DNA from: Elusimicrobiota bacterium
GTDB taxonomy: Bacteria > Elusimicrobiota > Elusimicrobia > Elusimicrobiales > UBA9959
Reading direction: 5' to 3'
Length of the DNA stretch: 64,000 bases
Assembly: GCA_012517235.1 (NCBI GenBank)
Contig: JAAYVI010000017.1
Coordinates: forward strand, 1-64,000
Shown: positions 17,339 through 26,555 of the stretch, piece by piece
Position numbering within the stretch: the first letter of the stretch is position 1
Layout of the letters: every line of letters starts with the position of its first letter
Position numbers and translations under genes: made by a program
The notes under the pieces: model-generated
What the model was told of the DNA's origin: nothing
Database searches by the model: none
Seen by the model: only the letters and a program-made list of their open reading frames with translations

Positions 17339-18136
17339 ATGAAAATAATGATTTTGGGTCATAGCGGATTCATAGGGTCTCATTTGCTTGAAGAAAAAAT
17401 TATTTCTAATTGCGAAAAGATTCTTCCCTCAAGAAAGGTTTCTTCGGTTTATAATAAAGACGGAGATCTATTGGTACCTTACGAAAAGGCTTTCGAATAC
17501 GCCGACAAAATAAAACCCGAAGTCATAGTAAATTTAATAGGCGTATTAAAAGAAAAAAAAGAAGGCGAATACGAACGGGCGCATGTAAAAACGGCGGAAA
17601 ATATCGCGAAATACTCGCAATACAACAAAGCAAAAGTAATTCATATTTCCGCATTGGGCCCAGAAGATTGTTCCGATTCTCTCTATTTTTCAACAAAAAG
17701 AAAAGCCGAAAAGGTATTAAACCAAAAAAACTCCGACTTGATAATAATAAGACCGGGAATAGTTCTCGGAGAAGGTCAAAAAATTCTTTCCGACATAAAA
17801 AAAATTTCTTCTTTTTCTCCCTTCATTTTTTGTCCCGATTCCAAAACGGCGGTTATAAACGTAAAAAGACTTACCTCCATTATAGCTAAAGCCGTCGTCG
17901 GAGAAATCAAACCGGGAACATATCAAGCTTACGACGAGATATCGGACTTCAAGTCTTTTTTTGAAAAATCTTTGGATATTATCAAAGTAAAAAGAAAAGT
18001 AATATCCCTGCCTATTTCTTTTTTTCTTCCAATGGCCGAATTGGGAGAAATAATCGATTTTTTTCCTATTAATAAGGAGCAATATAAAATGATGATTTGC
18101 GGCTCTTTGCCTCTGGAGAAATATCCGAAGCTATGA
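17339..18136 (+). CDS. NAD(P)-binding SDR-family epimerase-like protein
   Basis: A 265-residue Rossmann protein of the atypical extended SDR type (NDUFA9-like). It opens with MKIMILGHSGFIGSHLL, a GxxGFIG nucleotide-binding loop. It has VNLIGVLKEK, a HISALG strand and YFSTKRKAEK with the Tyr-x-x-x-Lys catalytic pair, then IIRPGIVLGEG. The open frame begins at 17204, but everything upstream of ATG 17339 lacks family similarity and overlaps recO. Its stop overlaps the photolyase start (ATGA), so the two are probably coexpressed. The substrate cannot be told from sequence. Confidence 0.8.
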   Translation: MKIMILGHSGFIGSHLLEEKIISNCEKILPSRKVSSVYNKDGDLLVPYEKAFEYADKIKPEVIVNLIGVLKEKKEGEYERAHVKTAENIAKYSQYNKAKVIHISALGPEDCSDSLYFSTKRKAEKVLNQKNSDLIIIRPGIVLGEGQKILSDIKKISSFSPFIFCPDSKTAVINVKRLTSIIAKAVVGEIKPGTYQAYDEISDFKSFFEKSLDIIKVKRKVISLPISFFLPMAELGEIIDFFPINKEQYKMMICGSLPLEKYPKL

Positions 18137-19518
18137 TAGAAAAAGAAAGAATAAAGAAATTAAATTCCAAAAAAATATTAAAAAACGGAAGATACGGACT
18201 TTATATTATGCAGGCCTCTCAAAGACTTTCCGATAATAAGGCATTGGCCTTCGCGGTAAGTTTGGCAAACGAAAATAATATTCCTTTAATAACCGTATTC
18301 AATATAATGCCCTCTTTTCCCGGAGCGAATATTAGACATTACGCTTTTATGATGGAAGGTCTGAAGGAACTAAAAAAAGATTTTGACAGCGCCGGTTATC
18401 CTTTTTATATTATGGATGGATATTACGAAGAAAACTTTTTTAAAATATCGGGGGAAGCGGCTTTTGCCGTAACGGACTGCGGATATTTAAGACATCAAAG
18501 AGAAATGAGAGAAAGAGCGGCTCAAAAAGCGGAATTTGCTTTTTATCAAGTAGAAGCCGATACGGCTATACCGTGCGAAACCGCGTCTCAAAAAAAAGAA
18601 CCTTATGCTTCGGTTTTAAGACCTAAAATATTAAAACTGCTTCCTTATTTTTTAAAGACGACGAAAATACCCGAATTAAAAAACAAAAAAAAATTTGTTA
18701 ATTTTAAAAACATAAACATATGCGAAAAAAATTTTCTTGAAAGCTTTCTTAAATGTCCTCTAATTCCCGGGCCGGTTCCTTATGAAAAAGGAGGATATGG
18801 CGAAGCTTCCAAAAAATTAAAAAATTTTATTTCCAAAAAACTAAATTTTTATCATCTTCGTTCCGACCCTTCGTCGGATTACTCTTCGGGACTTAGCGCT
18901 TACCTTCACTTCGGACAAATATCTCCATGCGAAATATCTCTTTCGGTTTTATCGTCAAAATCCGCGGAAGAGAATAAGCAAAAATTTTTAGACGAGTTGA
19001 TAGTATGGAGAGAACTCGCGAGAAATTTTACCTTATATGAAAAATCATACGACAATCTGAAAGGATTGCCGGATTGGGCTTTACTACAGCTGGCAAAACG
19101 AAGTTCCGATGAAAGGCCTTATTTATATTCAAAAGAGGAACTTGAAAAAGCCCGAACAAAAGATATTTACTGGAATTGCGCTCAAAAAGAGCTTTTAATT
19201 AGGGGCAGAATTCATAATTATATGAGAATGTATTGGGGGAAAAAAATCATCGAATGGACGGACTCTCCTAAAAAAGCTTTGGAAATAATGATATATCTAA
19301 ACGACAAATACGCTTTGGACGGCAGAGATCCTAACGGATACGCCTCTATATTATGGTGTTTCGGTCTTCATGACAGACCTTTTTTCCCAAGACCGATATT
19401 CGGGAATATAAGATATATGAGCGCCAAAGGACTGGAGACAAAATTCGACATGGAGAAATATGTCTCCGATATCGAATATTTGGAAAAGGATTTCAATAAA
19501 AATCCGAAAAGACCTTAA
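18133..19518 (+). CDS. Deoxyribodipyrimidine photolyase, class II
   Basis: Light-dependent FAD enzyme that reverses cyclobutane pyrimidine dimers. The class II pattern is clear: N-terminal RIKKLNSKKILKNGRYGLYI followed by MQASQRLSDNKALAFAV, then AYLHFGQISPCEISL, LDELIVWRELARNF, and WNCAQKELLIRGRIHNYMRM. The C-terminal region has LNDKYALDGRDPNGYASILW and FGNIRYMSAKGLETKF. The track ORF starts at 18097, but ATG at 18133 overlaps the preceding stop and fits the family N-terminus, giving 461 residues. Its presence suggests an ancestry or habitat with light exposure. Confidence 0.93.
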   Translation: MIEKERIKKLNSKKILKNGRYGLYIMQASQRLSDNKALAFAVSLANENNIPLITVFNIMPSFPGANIRHYAFMMEGLKELKKDFDSAGYPFYIMDGYYEENFFKISGEAAFAVTDCGYLRHQREMRERAAQKAEFAFYQVEADTAIPCETASQKKEPYASVLRPKILKLLPYFLKTTKIPELKNKKKFVNFKNINICEKNFLESFLKCPLIPGPVPYEKGGYGEASKKLKNFISKKLNFYHLRSDPSSDYSSGLSAYLHFGQISPCEISLSVLSSKSAEENKQKFLDELIVWRELARNFTLYEKSYDNLKGLPDWALLQLAKRSSDERPYLYSKEELEKARTKDIYWNCAQKELLIRGRIHNYMRMYWGKKIIEWTDSPKKALEIMIYLNDKYALDGRDPNGYASILWCFGLHDRPFFPRPIFGNIRYMSAKGLETKFDMEKYVSDIEYLEKDFNKNPKRP

Positions 19519-19558
19519 AGAATCGCATTGATATCTTTGCATAATTTCCAAAAATTTT

Positions 19559-19567
19559 TGATATAAT
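19559..19567 (+). promoter_or_regulatory. Extended -10 promoter for rpmH
   Basis: TGATATAAT, an extended -10 (TGnTATAAT), ends 9 bases before the rpmH ATG. A TGCATA 18 bases upstream could be a weak -35. No Shine-Dalgarno is present between it and the ATG, so the rpmH mRNA should begin within a few bases of the start codon. Confidence 0.6.
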
Positions 19568-19576
19568 AATATTATT

Positions 19577-19714
19577 ATGCTACCAACATATAGACCAAAC
19601 GTAAGAAGAAGAAAAAAATCCATAGGCTTTAGAGCCAGAATGAAAACAAAAGGCGGAAGAAAAGTATTATCCGCCAGAAGAAGAAAGGGAAGATGGAATC
19701 TCATCCCCGAATAA
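19577..19714 (+). CDS. rpmH: 50S ribosomal protein L34
   Basis: A 45-residue, strongly basic protein too short for the supplied ORF track. The core [22 protein letters not shown] is the L34 signature. The N-terminus reads [13 protein letters not shown] rather than the more familiar MKRTYQPS form. The gene starts the classical rpmH-rnpA-yidD-yidC-jag-mnmE run. Three bases separate its stop from the rnpA start. Confidence 0.97.
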   Translation: MLPTYRPNVRRRKKSIGFRARMKTKGGRKVLSARRRKGRWNLIPE

Positions 19715-19717
19715 ACC

Positions 19718-20089
19718 GTGAAAAGTTTTTCTTTCGGCAAAAAGTATAAAATAAAAAGCCGAGGTTTGTTCGAATTGATTTTTGAAAAAGGAAAAAAAGA
19801 GGCCACTTCGGCCTTGATTTTGCGTTTTATAGACGCAAAATCTTTTCCGGAACTCAAGGATAAGGACGGGGTAAAACTCGGACTTATGGTTTCAAGGAAA
19901 ACCGGCTGCGCGCCAGTAAGGAATAGAGTAAAAAGACTATTGCGCGAAGCTTTTAGAAAAGAAAAAAGCGCCTTAAAGGAAGGCGTAAGATTGCTTCTTT
20001 ATCCCAAACCCGGATTCATTCCGGTCTGCGAGCGCCAGGCCGCTCAAGAGCTAAAAAAAATATTGGATAAAGCGAAGCTTCTAAAATGA
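19718..20089 (+). CDS. rnpA: Ribonuclease P protein component
   Basis: Protein subunit of RNase P, which matures the 5' ends of tRNAs together with an RNA not found in this window. The 123-residue basic protein has the N-terminal LSKxxEF-like region (YKIKSRGLFELIFEKGKK) and the RNA-binding RNR signature GCAPVRNRVKRLLREAFRK. The start codon is GTG, three bases after rpmH, so it likely relies on ribosomes finishing rpmH. It overlaps yidD by ATGA. Confidence 0.95.
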   Translation: MKSFSFGKKYKIKSRGLFELIFEKGKKEATSALILRFIDAKSFPELKDKDGVKLGLMVSRKTGCAPVRNRVKRLLREAFRKEKSALKEGVRLLLYPKPGFIPVCERQAAQELKKILDKAKLLK

Positions 20090-20298
20090 AAAAGACTGCG
20101 ATATCTTTTGTTTTCAACTTCTATAGGACTTTAAGGACGATTTTGGGATCCGGCGCATGTCCTCATACGCCCTCTTGTTCGGCTTATGCTCAAGAAGCTT
20201 TTTCAAAATATCCTTTTGTCCGCGCTTTTTTTCTTTCCGCAAAAAGGCTTTTACGCTGTCATCCCTTTTCCAAAGGCGGTTTCGACCCGGTTCCTTGA
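20086..20298 (+). CDS. yidD: Membrane protein insertion efficiency factor YidD
   Basis: A 70-residue protein of the YidD (DUF37) family, thought to assist YidC-dependent insertion at the inner membrane. The signature CPHTPSCSAYAQEAF is followed by LSAKRLLRCHPFSKGGFDPVP, which includes the conserved Cys residues and the terminal GGxDPVP. An N-terminal amphipathic segment precedes them. It sits between rnpA and yidC as usual. Confidence 0.95.
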   Translation: MKKTAISFVFNFYRTLRTILGSGACPHTPSCSAYAQEAFSKYPFVRAFFLSAKRLLRCHPFSKGGFDPVP

Positions 20299-20320
20299 GC
20301 CTCTTAAATAGGGAGGTTTA

Positions 20321-21865
20321 ATGAACAGAAATATGGTTTTGGCTATTTTATTGTCTTCGGCAATATATATAGTTTGGTTCGGATTCGTATCGCCGCCTCA
20401 GAAAACAGAAGTTAAAAATCAAGCGGAAAGCAAAGAAACTGCCGCTCATAAACCCGCGGAAACTTCTAATTCCGCCCGATTGGATATTAATTCCGTAAGC
20501 AAAAATCAAAAGAAAGGTTCCGCCATAACAATAAAATCCGAAAAAGCGGCTTTTTTAATAGAGCCTTTTTCGGCGGAAATAAACGATATAATATATTCCG
20601 GCCCGGTAAGCGAAATCAATCTTTCATTATCTCAAAATTCCGCTTTTCTTAGAACGCTTGAAAATTTGGATTGGAAAAAAGAAACGAACGATTCTTTATC
20701 CGCCGTATTTTCCGCTTCTCTATCAAAAGAAATAAAAGTAAAAAAAATATTTTCTTTTTCCAAAGAACAAGGGATAAACAAATTAGTTTTGGAATTTAAA
20801 AACAATTCTTCAAAAAAATTCTCAATACCTTCTTTTCCCATAGAATTAGGACCCGGTTTGGGAACGGCAAAAAGCGAAATGAAAGAAAATCCGGATAACT
20901 GTAAAGCCGATTATACTTATATGGAAGAAGGTAAAAAGCATCCTTCCGTTTCCCATATCAAAGAATCATACGAAAAAGGAGATTGGATTTGGGCCGGACT
21001 CAACAACAGATATTTTCTATTTGCGATTTTTAACGAAGGAGATTTAAAAGAAATTAAAACGGAAAAGAAAGAAATAGACGGGAAAAAATATCCTTTAATG
21101 TCGATATACTCCAAATCTTTTGACATAGCTCCCGGGGAAACAAAAAATATAATAATACCGTTCTATGCCGGAGCCAAAGATTACAAACTTTTAAAAAGTC
21201 TCGGCAAAGGTTTGGATAGGGCCGTAGATTTCGGTTTTTTCTCTCCGATATCCAAACTTGCCGATTCGGCTTTGCATTTTTTCCATTCCAAAACGGGTAA
21301 TTACGGCATAGCCATAATACTTCTTAGCATAACCATACAAATAATTATTTTCCCCTTGAGCATGAAATCTTATAAAGCTATGGCCGTTATGAAAAAACTC
21401 CAGCCCGAGATGCAGGCCCTTCAGGTAAAGTATAAAGACGATCCGAAAAGAATGAATACTGAGCTAATGGAACTTTATAAAAAATACGGCGCCAATCCTT
21501 TAAGCGGCTGCTGGCCTATGCTTTTACAAATACCGGTTTTTTTCGCTTTATATACCGCTTTGAGAAATTCATGGAATCTTCACGGAGCTTCTTTTGCTTT
21601 CTGGATAAAGGATTTATCCGCCAAAGATCCGTATTATGCTTTGCCGATACTAATGGGAGCTCTTATGTTTCTTCAGCAGCATATTTCTCCTCAAACGGGA
21701 GGAGATCCCGCCCAGGCCAAAATAATGAAATGGATGCCTCTGCTTTTTACTTTTATGTTTCTGTCTTTGCCGTCGGGATTGGTAATATATTGGATAATAA
21801 ACAGCTTTTTTAGCTTAGGGCAAACATTGTATTTAAAAAATTCCGAAGAAAACGGAAAAAATTAA
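20321..21865 (+). CDS. yidC: Membrane protein insertase YidC
   Basis: Oxa1/YidC-family insertase placing proteins into the inner membrane with or without Sec. The 514-residue size is that of the Gram-negative type. It has an N-terminal signal-anchor (residues 5-22), a large periplasmic domain to about residue 300, and five C-terminal helices beginning near NYGIAIILLSITIQIIIFPL. Family motifs include MKKLQPEMQALQVKYKDDPK and PLSGCWPMLLQIPVFFALY. A GGGAGG site precedes the ATG. Confidence 0.97.
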   Translation: MNRNMVLAILLSSAIYIVWFGFVSPPQKTEVKNQAESKETAAHKPAETSNSARLDINSVSKNQKKGSAITIKSEKAAFLIEPFSAEINDIIYSGPVSEINLSLSQNSAFLRTLENLDWKKETNDSLSAVFSASLSKEIKVKKIFSFSKEQGINKLVLEFKNNSSKKFSIPSFPIELGPGLGTAKSEMKENPDNCKADYTYMEEGKKHPSVSHIKESYEKGDWIWAGLNNRYFLFAIFNEGDLKEIKTEKKEIDGKKYPLMSIYSKSFDIAPGETKNIIIPFYAGAKDYKLLKSLGKGLDRAVDFGFFSPISKLADSALHFFHSKTGNYGIAIILLSITIQIIIFPLSMKSYKAMAVMKKLQPEMQALQVKYKDDPKRMNTELMELYKKYGANPLSGCWPMLLQIPVFFALYTALRNSWNLHGASFAFWIKDLSAKDPYYALPILMGALMFLQQHISPQTGGDPAQAKIMKWMPLLFTFMFLSLPSGLVIYWIINSFFSLGQTLYLKNSEENGKN

Positions 21866-21892
21866 TTTTAACATACATACAGGAGGGAAATT

Positions 21893-22648
21893 ATGAAAGA
21901 ATTAAAAGTGGAAGGCAAAACTGTCGCCGAAGCGGTTGAAAAAGCGATGAAAGAGTTAGAACTCAACAGACAGCAAATAGAAGTAGAGGTTGTGGAAGAA
22001 GGTAAAAAAGGACTTTTCGGAATAGGCGGTAAAAATGCCGTGGTAGTAGTAAGAGAAAAAAAATGGTCGGCTCAAAGCGAAAAAGAACAGAACCAGCATA
22101 AACCTGAAAAAAACTTTCAAAAAGAAAAAACAAAAACATATAAGTTCGATTTAAAAAGTCAGGAAATGAAATTTACTCCGACCGGCGACGACGTAAAAGA
22201 CGCGGAAAATCTGCTTTCTCAAATACTATCTTTATCGGGAATTTCTTTTAAACCCGGACAAAGCAGATTTGACGCGCAAACTAAAACGATATTCTTATCT
22301 TTTTCGACCGAGGATTCCGGATTATTTTTATTCGACGATGCCAAAGGGCTTTTTTCTCTTCAATACCTGATAAATTCCATAATCAATAAAGGAAGGCAGG
22401 AAAAAGTAACGGTAAGACTGGATACCGGAGATTTTTGGGCCAGAACGGAAGATCGTTTAAGAAGAGACGTGGAAAAAGCCGTTTCTACGGTAAAAAGATC
22501 CGGCAGACCTTACAGACTCAGACCTATGCCGAGTCAATTTAGAAAAGTCATACACGACCTGGTAAAAGAAAAATATCCGGATTTTCAAACCGTATCCGAA
22601 GGCGAAGATAAGTGGAGAAAAGTAGTAATAAAGCAGAATAAAAGATAA
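21893..22648 (+). CDS. jag: RNA-binding protein Jag/KhpB
   Basis: SpoIIIJ-associated RNA-binding protein. It has an N-terminal Jag domain (KELKVEGKTVAEAVEKAM, then GKKGLFGIGGKNA, residues 1-55) and a lysine/glutamine-rich linker. A KH domain covers about residues 95-165, and an R3H domain at the C-terminus carries the RxxxH core (FRKVIHDLV). In several bacteria KhpB partners KhpA and affects cell-wall genes and division, which fits the location upstream of the dcw cluster. A strong GGAGGG site precedes the ATG. Confidence 0.93.
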   Translation: MKELKVEGKTVAEAVEKAMKELELNRQQIEVEVVEEGKKGLFGIGGKNAVVVVREKKWSAQSEKEQNQHKPEKNFQKEKTKTYKFDLKSQEMKFTPTGDDVKDAENLLSQILSLSGISFKPGQSRFDAQTKTIFLSFSTEDSGLFLFDDAKGLFSLQYLINSIINKGRQEKVTVRLDTGDFWARTEDRLRRDVEKAVSTVKRSGRPYRLRPMPSQFRKVIHDLVKEKYPDFQTVSEGEDKWRKVVIKQNKR

Positions 22649-22663
22649 ATTCCCGGGATAAAT

Positions 22664-24037
22664 ATGCTTTTAAAAAATACGGAAGATCTAATAGTTTCTC
22701 TTTCTTCCGGTTTGGAAAAAAGCGCCGTGGCTTTAATCCGTTTCTCCGGCAAAGACTGCGTTAAAACGGTAAATTTTTTTTTAAATCCCAAAGTAGAAAA
22801 ATCTAAAATAGTACCGGGACAAATAAAAAAAGTAAAAATAATATCCGAGGAGGGGGAACTCATAGACAATGCTTTGGGAGTTTTTTATATTTCTCCAAAA
22901 AGCTATACCGGGCAAGATATGCTCGAATTATTTTGTCACGGCTCTCCTTATATAATTAAAAAAACTTTGTCTTTGGCTCATAAATACGGAGCCAGACAAG
23001 CTTTGCCGGGAGAGTTTACTTTTAGAGCCTATATAAACGGAAAATTAAATCTATCTCAAGCCGAAGCCGTAAACGATTTAATAAACAGCGAGACCGAAAA
23101 ACAGCATAAAGCCGCCATATCTCAGCTCAAAGGAGATTTATCGGAAAAAATAAAATCTTATAGAGAAAAGATAATATCTTTGTTGGCGGAACTTGAGGTT
23201 AGAATCGACGACACATACGAAGAGGTATCGGATTTGGATAAAAAAAGTTACTTGGCAAGGCTTGAAGAATTAAAACAAGACATATCCAGATCCGCGTCTT
23301 CTTTTGAAAAAGGAAATCTTATCAAAAAAGGGGTAAATACGGTAATATGCGGTCTTCCAAACTGCGGGAAATCTTCTCTTTTAAACCGTTTGGCCGGATA
23401 CGAAAGAGCGATAGTTTCTCCGATAGCCGGTACTACGAGAGACGTAGTAGAAGAGACGGCGGAAATAGCGGGATATAAATTTTCATTTTCGGATACCGCC
23501 GGATTAAATAAAAATGCCAAAGACGAAGTCGAAAAAGAAGGAATAAAACGAAGCGAAAAAGCCGTAAAAAAAGCGGATATCGTAATATTCGTAAGAGATT
23601 TGTCTCAAAAAGAAAGCAAAGAAGAAAAGGAAGCTTTCGAATTCGTGACGGCGTTAAAATCGGATACCGCAAAATTAATAGAAGCTTTTTCAAAATCGGA
23701 TTTGCCAAAAGCGAGAGAACCAAAAACCGGTTTTCCGGTATTTTCTTCTTTAACAGGGGAAGGAATAGAAAGATTAAAAGATATTTTGGCGGATTTTTGC
23801 GCCGACGGTAATTTTTCATACTCAAGCGCAGTAACCTCTTTGAGACATTACGAATCTTTATCGGAAGCTTTATGCGCCGTTGAAAAGGCTTATGAAAACG
23901 CTTTTAAGAACGGACCTATGGAAATTACGGCCGAAAACTTAAGACAATCTCTTTCTTCCATAGGCGAAATAGCCGGCGAGACGGTCCCCGAAGATATTTT
24001 GGCCGAAATATTTTCAAATTTCTGCGTAGGCAAATAA
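22664..24037 (+). CDS. mnmE: tRNA uridine-5-carboxymethylaminomethyl(34) synthesis GTPase MnmE
   Basis: With MnmG it builds the cmnm5 group on wobble U34 of certain tRNAs. The N-terminal folate-binding domain covers residues 1-120 (GEFTFRAYINGKLNLSQAEAV). The GTPase domain carries G1 GLPNCGKSS (230-238), G2 GTTRD (256-260) and G3 DTAG (277-280). The G4 position reads SKSD (343-346) instead of NKxD. The C-terminal catalytic Cys is in FCVGK. The 457-residue length is normal. A 245-residue membrane gene is inserted between it and mnmG. Confidence 0.95.
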   Translation: MLLKNTEDLIVSLSSGLEKSAVALIRFSGKDCVKTVNFFLNPKVEKSKIVPGQIKKVKIISEEGELIDNALGVFYISPKSYTGQDMLELFCHGSPYIIKKTLSLAHKYGARQALPGEFTFRAYINGKLNLSQAEAVNDLINSETEKQHKAAISQLKGDLSEKIKSYREKIISLLAELEVRIDDTYEEVSDLDKKSYLARLEELKQDISRSASSFEKGNLIKKGVNTVICGLPNCGKSSLLNRLAGYERAIVSPIAGTTRDVVEETAEIAGYKFSFSDTAGLNKNAKDEVEKEGIKRSEKAVKKADIVIFVRDLSQKESKEEKEAFEFVTALKSDTAKLIEAFSKSDLPKAREPKTGFPVFSSLTGEGIERLKDILADFCADGNFSYSSAVTSLRHYESLSEALCAVEKAYENAFKNGPMEITAENLRQSLSSIGEIAGETVPEDILAEIFSNFCVGK

Positions 24038-24038
24038 A

Positions 24039-24776
24039 ATGATATGGGATTTTTTTAAAAATACTTTATTTTCTCCTTCAAAAGCCGGAGAAAAAATAGA
24101 TTCTATTAAGATACTTTTCGCTCTAATTTTATTTTTAGCCGGAATTACGGCGGAATCCGCATCTCTTTTTTTAACTCCTTCGTCAATGTTAAAAGAAGCA
24201 TATTCGTCGAGTATTTCTTATTTTTCCGCGGCGCATTTTTTCTTTTTATCTTTCATATCCAAATTTATTTCTACGGCTTTTTTTATTCCGGCTTTTCTTT
24301 CTTTGATGTTTTTTTTCTCAAAATCATCTCTTAAAAAAATTATTATTTTTACTTTTTTATCGGCATCCGCGGCTATCTTTCTATTATCTTTTCCTTCTTT
24401 TTACACGGCGGCTTTTTCTTTAATTTTCATATCCGGAATTCTTTTTTTTATCATACGAAACAAAGTTTCTTTTTTGATCGATATTTTTAAAATTTATTCA
24501 TTATCGTCTTTTATTACGTCGGCATATATTTTTTTGTGGGGGATATCAGTATTATTATCAAGCGTAAGAATGATGGAATCGTCTCAAATAATTTGGGCCA
24601 TATGGACGGCGATATTTTTTTCTTCCGCTTGTTCTTCAAGATTTAAGATAAGCATACCTAAAGTATTCGCTTCTTTGATATTTGCGTCTCTATATATCAT
24701 TTTCATTGTCTATATGCTTAAAACTTCCGATATTATAAATTCGCAAATATTTGAAATATTAATCATGCAGGGTTAA
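24039..24776 (+). CDS. Multipass membrane protein of unknown function
   Basis: A 245-residue, very hydrophobic, Phe/Ser/Ile-rich protein with about six predicted membrane helices. The first is near residues 26-45 and the last near 215-232. The N-terminus (FKNTLFSPSKAGEKI) resembles the cytoplasmic start of Yip1-domain proteins, but this is a weak impression. It begins one base after mnmE and its stop is immediately followed by the mnmG ATG. It must therefore be cotranscribed with the tRNA-modification pair, from which it is an unusual insertion. Confidence 0.65.
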   Translation: MIWDFFKNTLFSPSKAGEKIDSIKILFALILFLAGITAESASLFLTPSSMLKEAYSSSISYFSAAHFFFLSFISKFISTAFFIPAFLSLMFFFSKSSLKKIIIFTFLSASAAIFLLSFPSFYTAAFSLIFISGILFFIIRNKVSFLIDIFKIYSLSSFITSAYIFLWGISVLLSSVRMMESSQIIWAIWTAIFFSSACSSRFKISIPKVFASLIFASLYIIFIVYMLKTSDIINSQIFEILIMQG

Positions 24777-26555
24777 ATGAACAAATTTATATATCCTCAA
24801 AAATACGACATAACGGTCATCGGCGCGGGGCATGCCGGCTGCGAAGCCGCTTTAATATGTTCCAAATTAGGTTTGCAAACAATTCTGATAACCCAAAATT
24901 TAGATACGATAGCCCAGATGTCCTGTAATCCTTCCATAGGAGGAGTGGGGAAAGGGCAAATAGTAAAAGAAATAGACGCTTTAGGCGGAATAATGGGAAT
25001 AAATACGGACAAATCCGCTCTTAACTATCATATGCTAAATACCTCCAGAGGTCCCGCCGTAAGGTCTCCGAGAGCGCAATGCGACAAAAAACTCTACCAC
25101 TTAAATATGAAATTTGCTCTGGAAGAAGCCGAGAATTTAAGAATAATTCAAGACGAAGCGCAAGAACTTTGGCTGGAAGGCTCTTGCTTAAAAGGGATTA
25201 AAAGCGCAAGAAACGTATTTTACGAATCCAAAGCCGTAATAATAACTTCCGGAACTTTTTTAAAAGGCATAATTCACATAGGACATTTCAGTTTTCCCGG
25301 GGGAAGATATAACGATCCGCCGTCTTCTTCTCTTTCCGATTCCATATCGCAAGCCGGAGTTAAAAGAGGAAGACTTAAAACCGGAACTCCTATGAGACTT
25401 AACGGAAGAACCATAGATTTCTCTCTTTGCGAAAAACAAGCGCCCGATTCTCCGGCAGAACCTTTTTCCGTATTTACCGACAAAGAAAAACTTAATTCGA
25501 GAATTTTTTTACCTTGCTGGATAACAAGAACCGAAAAGGAAACCGCGGAAATAATTTCAAAAAATCTCTCTTCCGGAGCTTTATACGGAGGAAAAATCAG
25601 TTCTTTAGGACCCAGATATTGTCCGTCCATAGAAGACAAAATAGTCAAATTTCCTCATCATGAAACCCATCATATTTTTCTCGAACCGGAAGGATTTCAA
25701 ACGCTCGAATATTATGTAAACGGACTGTCTACGAGTTTAAGCGAAGAGACTCAGACTCTTATCGTAAAAAGCATACCGGCTTTAAAAAACGCTCAAATAA
25801 TACGTCCGGGATACGCCATAGAATACGACTATTTTGATCCTCAAAATCTTGACTTTACTCTGGAGTCTAAAATAATTCCAGGTCTTTATTTGGCGGGACA
25901 GGTCAACGGAACTACCGGATACGAAGAAGCCGCCGCCCAAGGACTTATGGCCGGGATAAACGCATGCCTTAAAATAAAAAGAGAAGAACCCTTGATACTT
26001 AAGCGCCACGAGGCTTACATAGGAGTTATGATAGACGATTTAATTACAAAAGGAGTAGACGAACCTTACAGAATGTTTACGTCCAGAGCCGAACACAGAC
26101 TTATGATGAGACAAGATAATGCCGACATAAGGCTGTCGGAGATAGCGTTTAAGATAGGCGCTTTGCATAAGAATCTCTACTCTTCTTTCAAAGCCTATTT
26201 GAAAGTTTACGAAGAGGCGTCTAAAAACAAAAAAAATATAAAAGAAATTTTAGGGCCGTGGCGCGCGGAAAACGCTTATTTGGCGGCAAAAAACGACGCC
26301 GAATATTGCGCATACATAGAAAGAAGCAAAAAAGAAATAGAAAAAGCAAAAGTTTTGGAAAAAGTATCGATACCTCATGATTTTGATTACGGAAAAATCA
26401 AAGAACTTTCAAACGAAGCGAAACAAAAACTTTCCAGGTTAAAACCGAAAAACTTGTCGGACGCTTCGAGAATACCGGGCCTTACTTTGGCGGAAATACA
26501 GTTTTTATGGGTTATAATAAATAAGAAAAGAGGAGCGGATGAAAAAGGAAATTGA
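24777..26555 (+). CDS. mnmG: tRNA uridine-5-carboxymethylaminomethyl(34) synthesis enzyme MnmG
   Basis: FAD-dependent partner of MnmE in cmnm5U34 formation. The FAD-binding start is TVIGAGHAGCEAALICSKLG, followed by the family signature MSCNPSIGGVGKGQIVKEIDALGG. Also visible are TGTFLKG-like SGTFLKGIIHIG, CPSIEDKIVKFP and GLYLAGQVNGTTGYEEAAAQG. The C-terminal helical domain ends in SDASRIPGLTLAEIQ. The 592-residue length is close to that of the long bacterial form. It overlaps rsmG by 17 bases. Confidence 0.97.
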   Translation: MNKFIYPQKYDITVIGAGHAGCEAALICSKLGLQTILITQNLDTIAQMSCNPSIGGVGKGQIVKEIDALGGIMGINTDKSALNYHMLNTSRGPAVRSPRAQCDKKLYHLNMKFALEEAENLRIIQDEAQELWLEGSCLKGIKSARNVFYESKAVIITSGTFLKGIIHIGHFSFPGGRYNDPPSSSLSDSISQAGVKRGRLKTGTPMRLNGRTIDFSLCEKQAPDSPAEPFSVFTDKEKLNSRIFLPCWITRTEKETAEIISKNLSSGALYGGKISSLGPRYCPSIEDKIVKFPHHETHHIFLEPEGFQTLEYYVNGLSTSLSEETQTLIVKSIPALKNAQIIRPGYAIEYDYFDPQNLDFTLESKIIPGLYLAGQVNGTTGYEEAAAQGLMAGINACLKIKREEPLILKRHEAYIGVMIDDLITKGVDEPYRMFTSRAEHRLMMRQDNADIRLSEIAFKIGALHKNLYSSFKAYLKVYEEASKNKKNIKEILGPWRAENAYLAAKNDAEYCAYIERSKKEIEKAKVLEKVSIPHDFDYGKIKELSNEAKQKLSRLKPKNLSDASRIPGLTLAEIQFLWVIINKKRGADEKGN

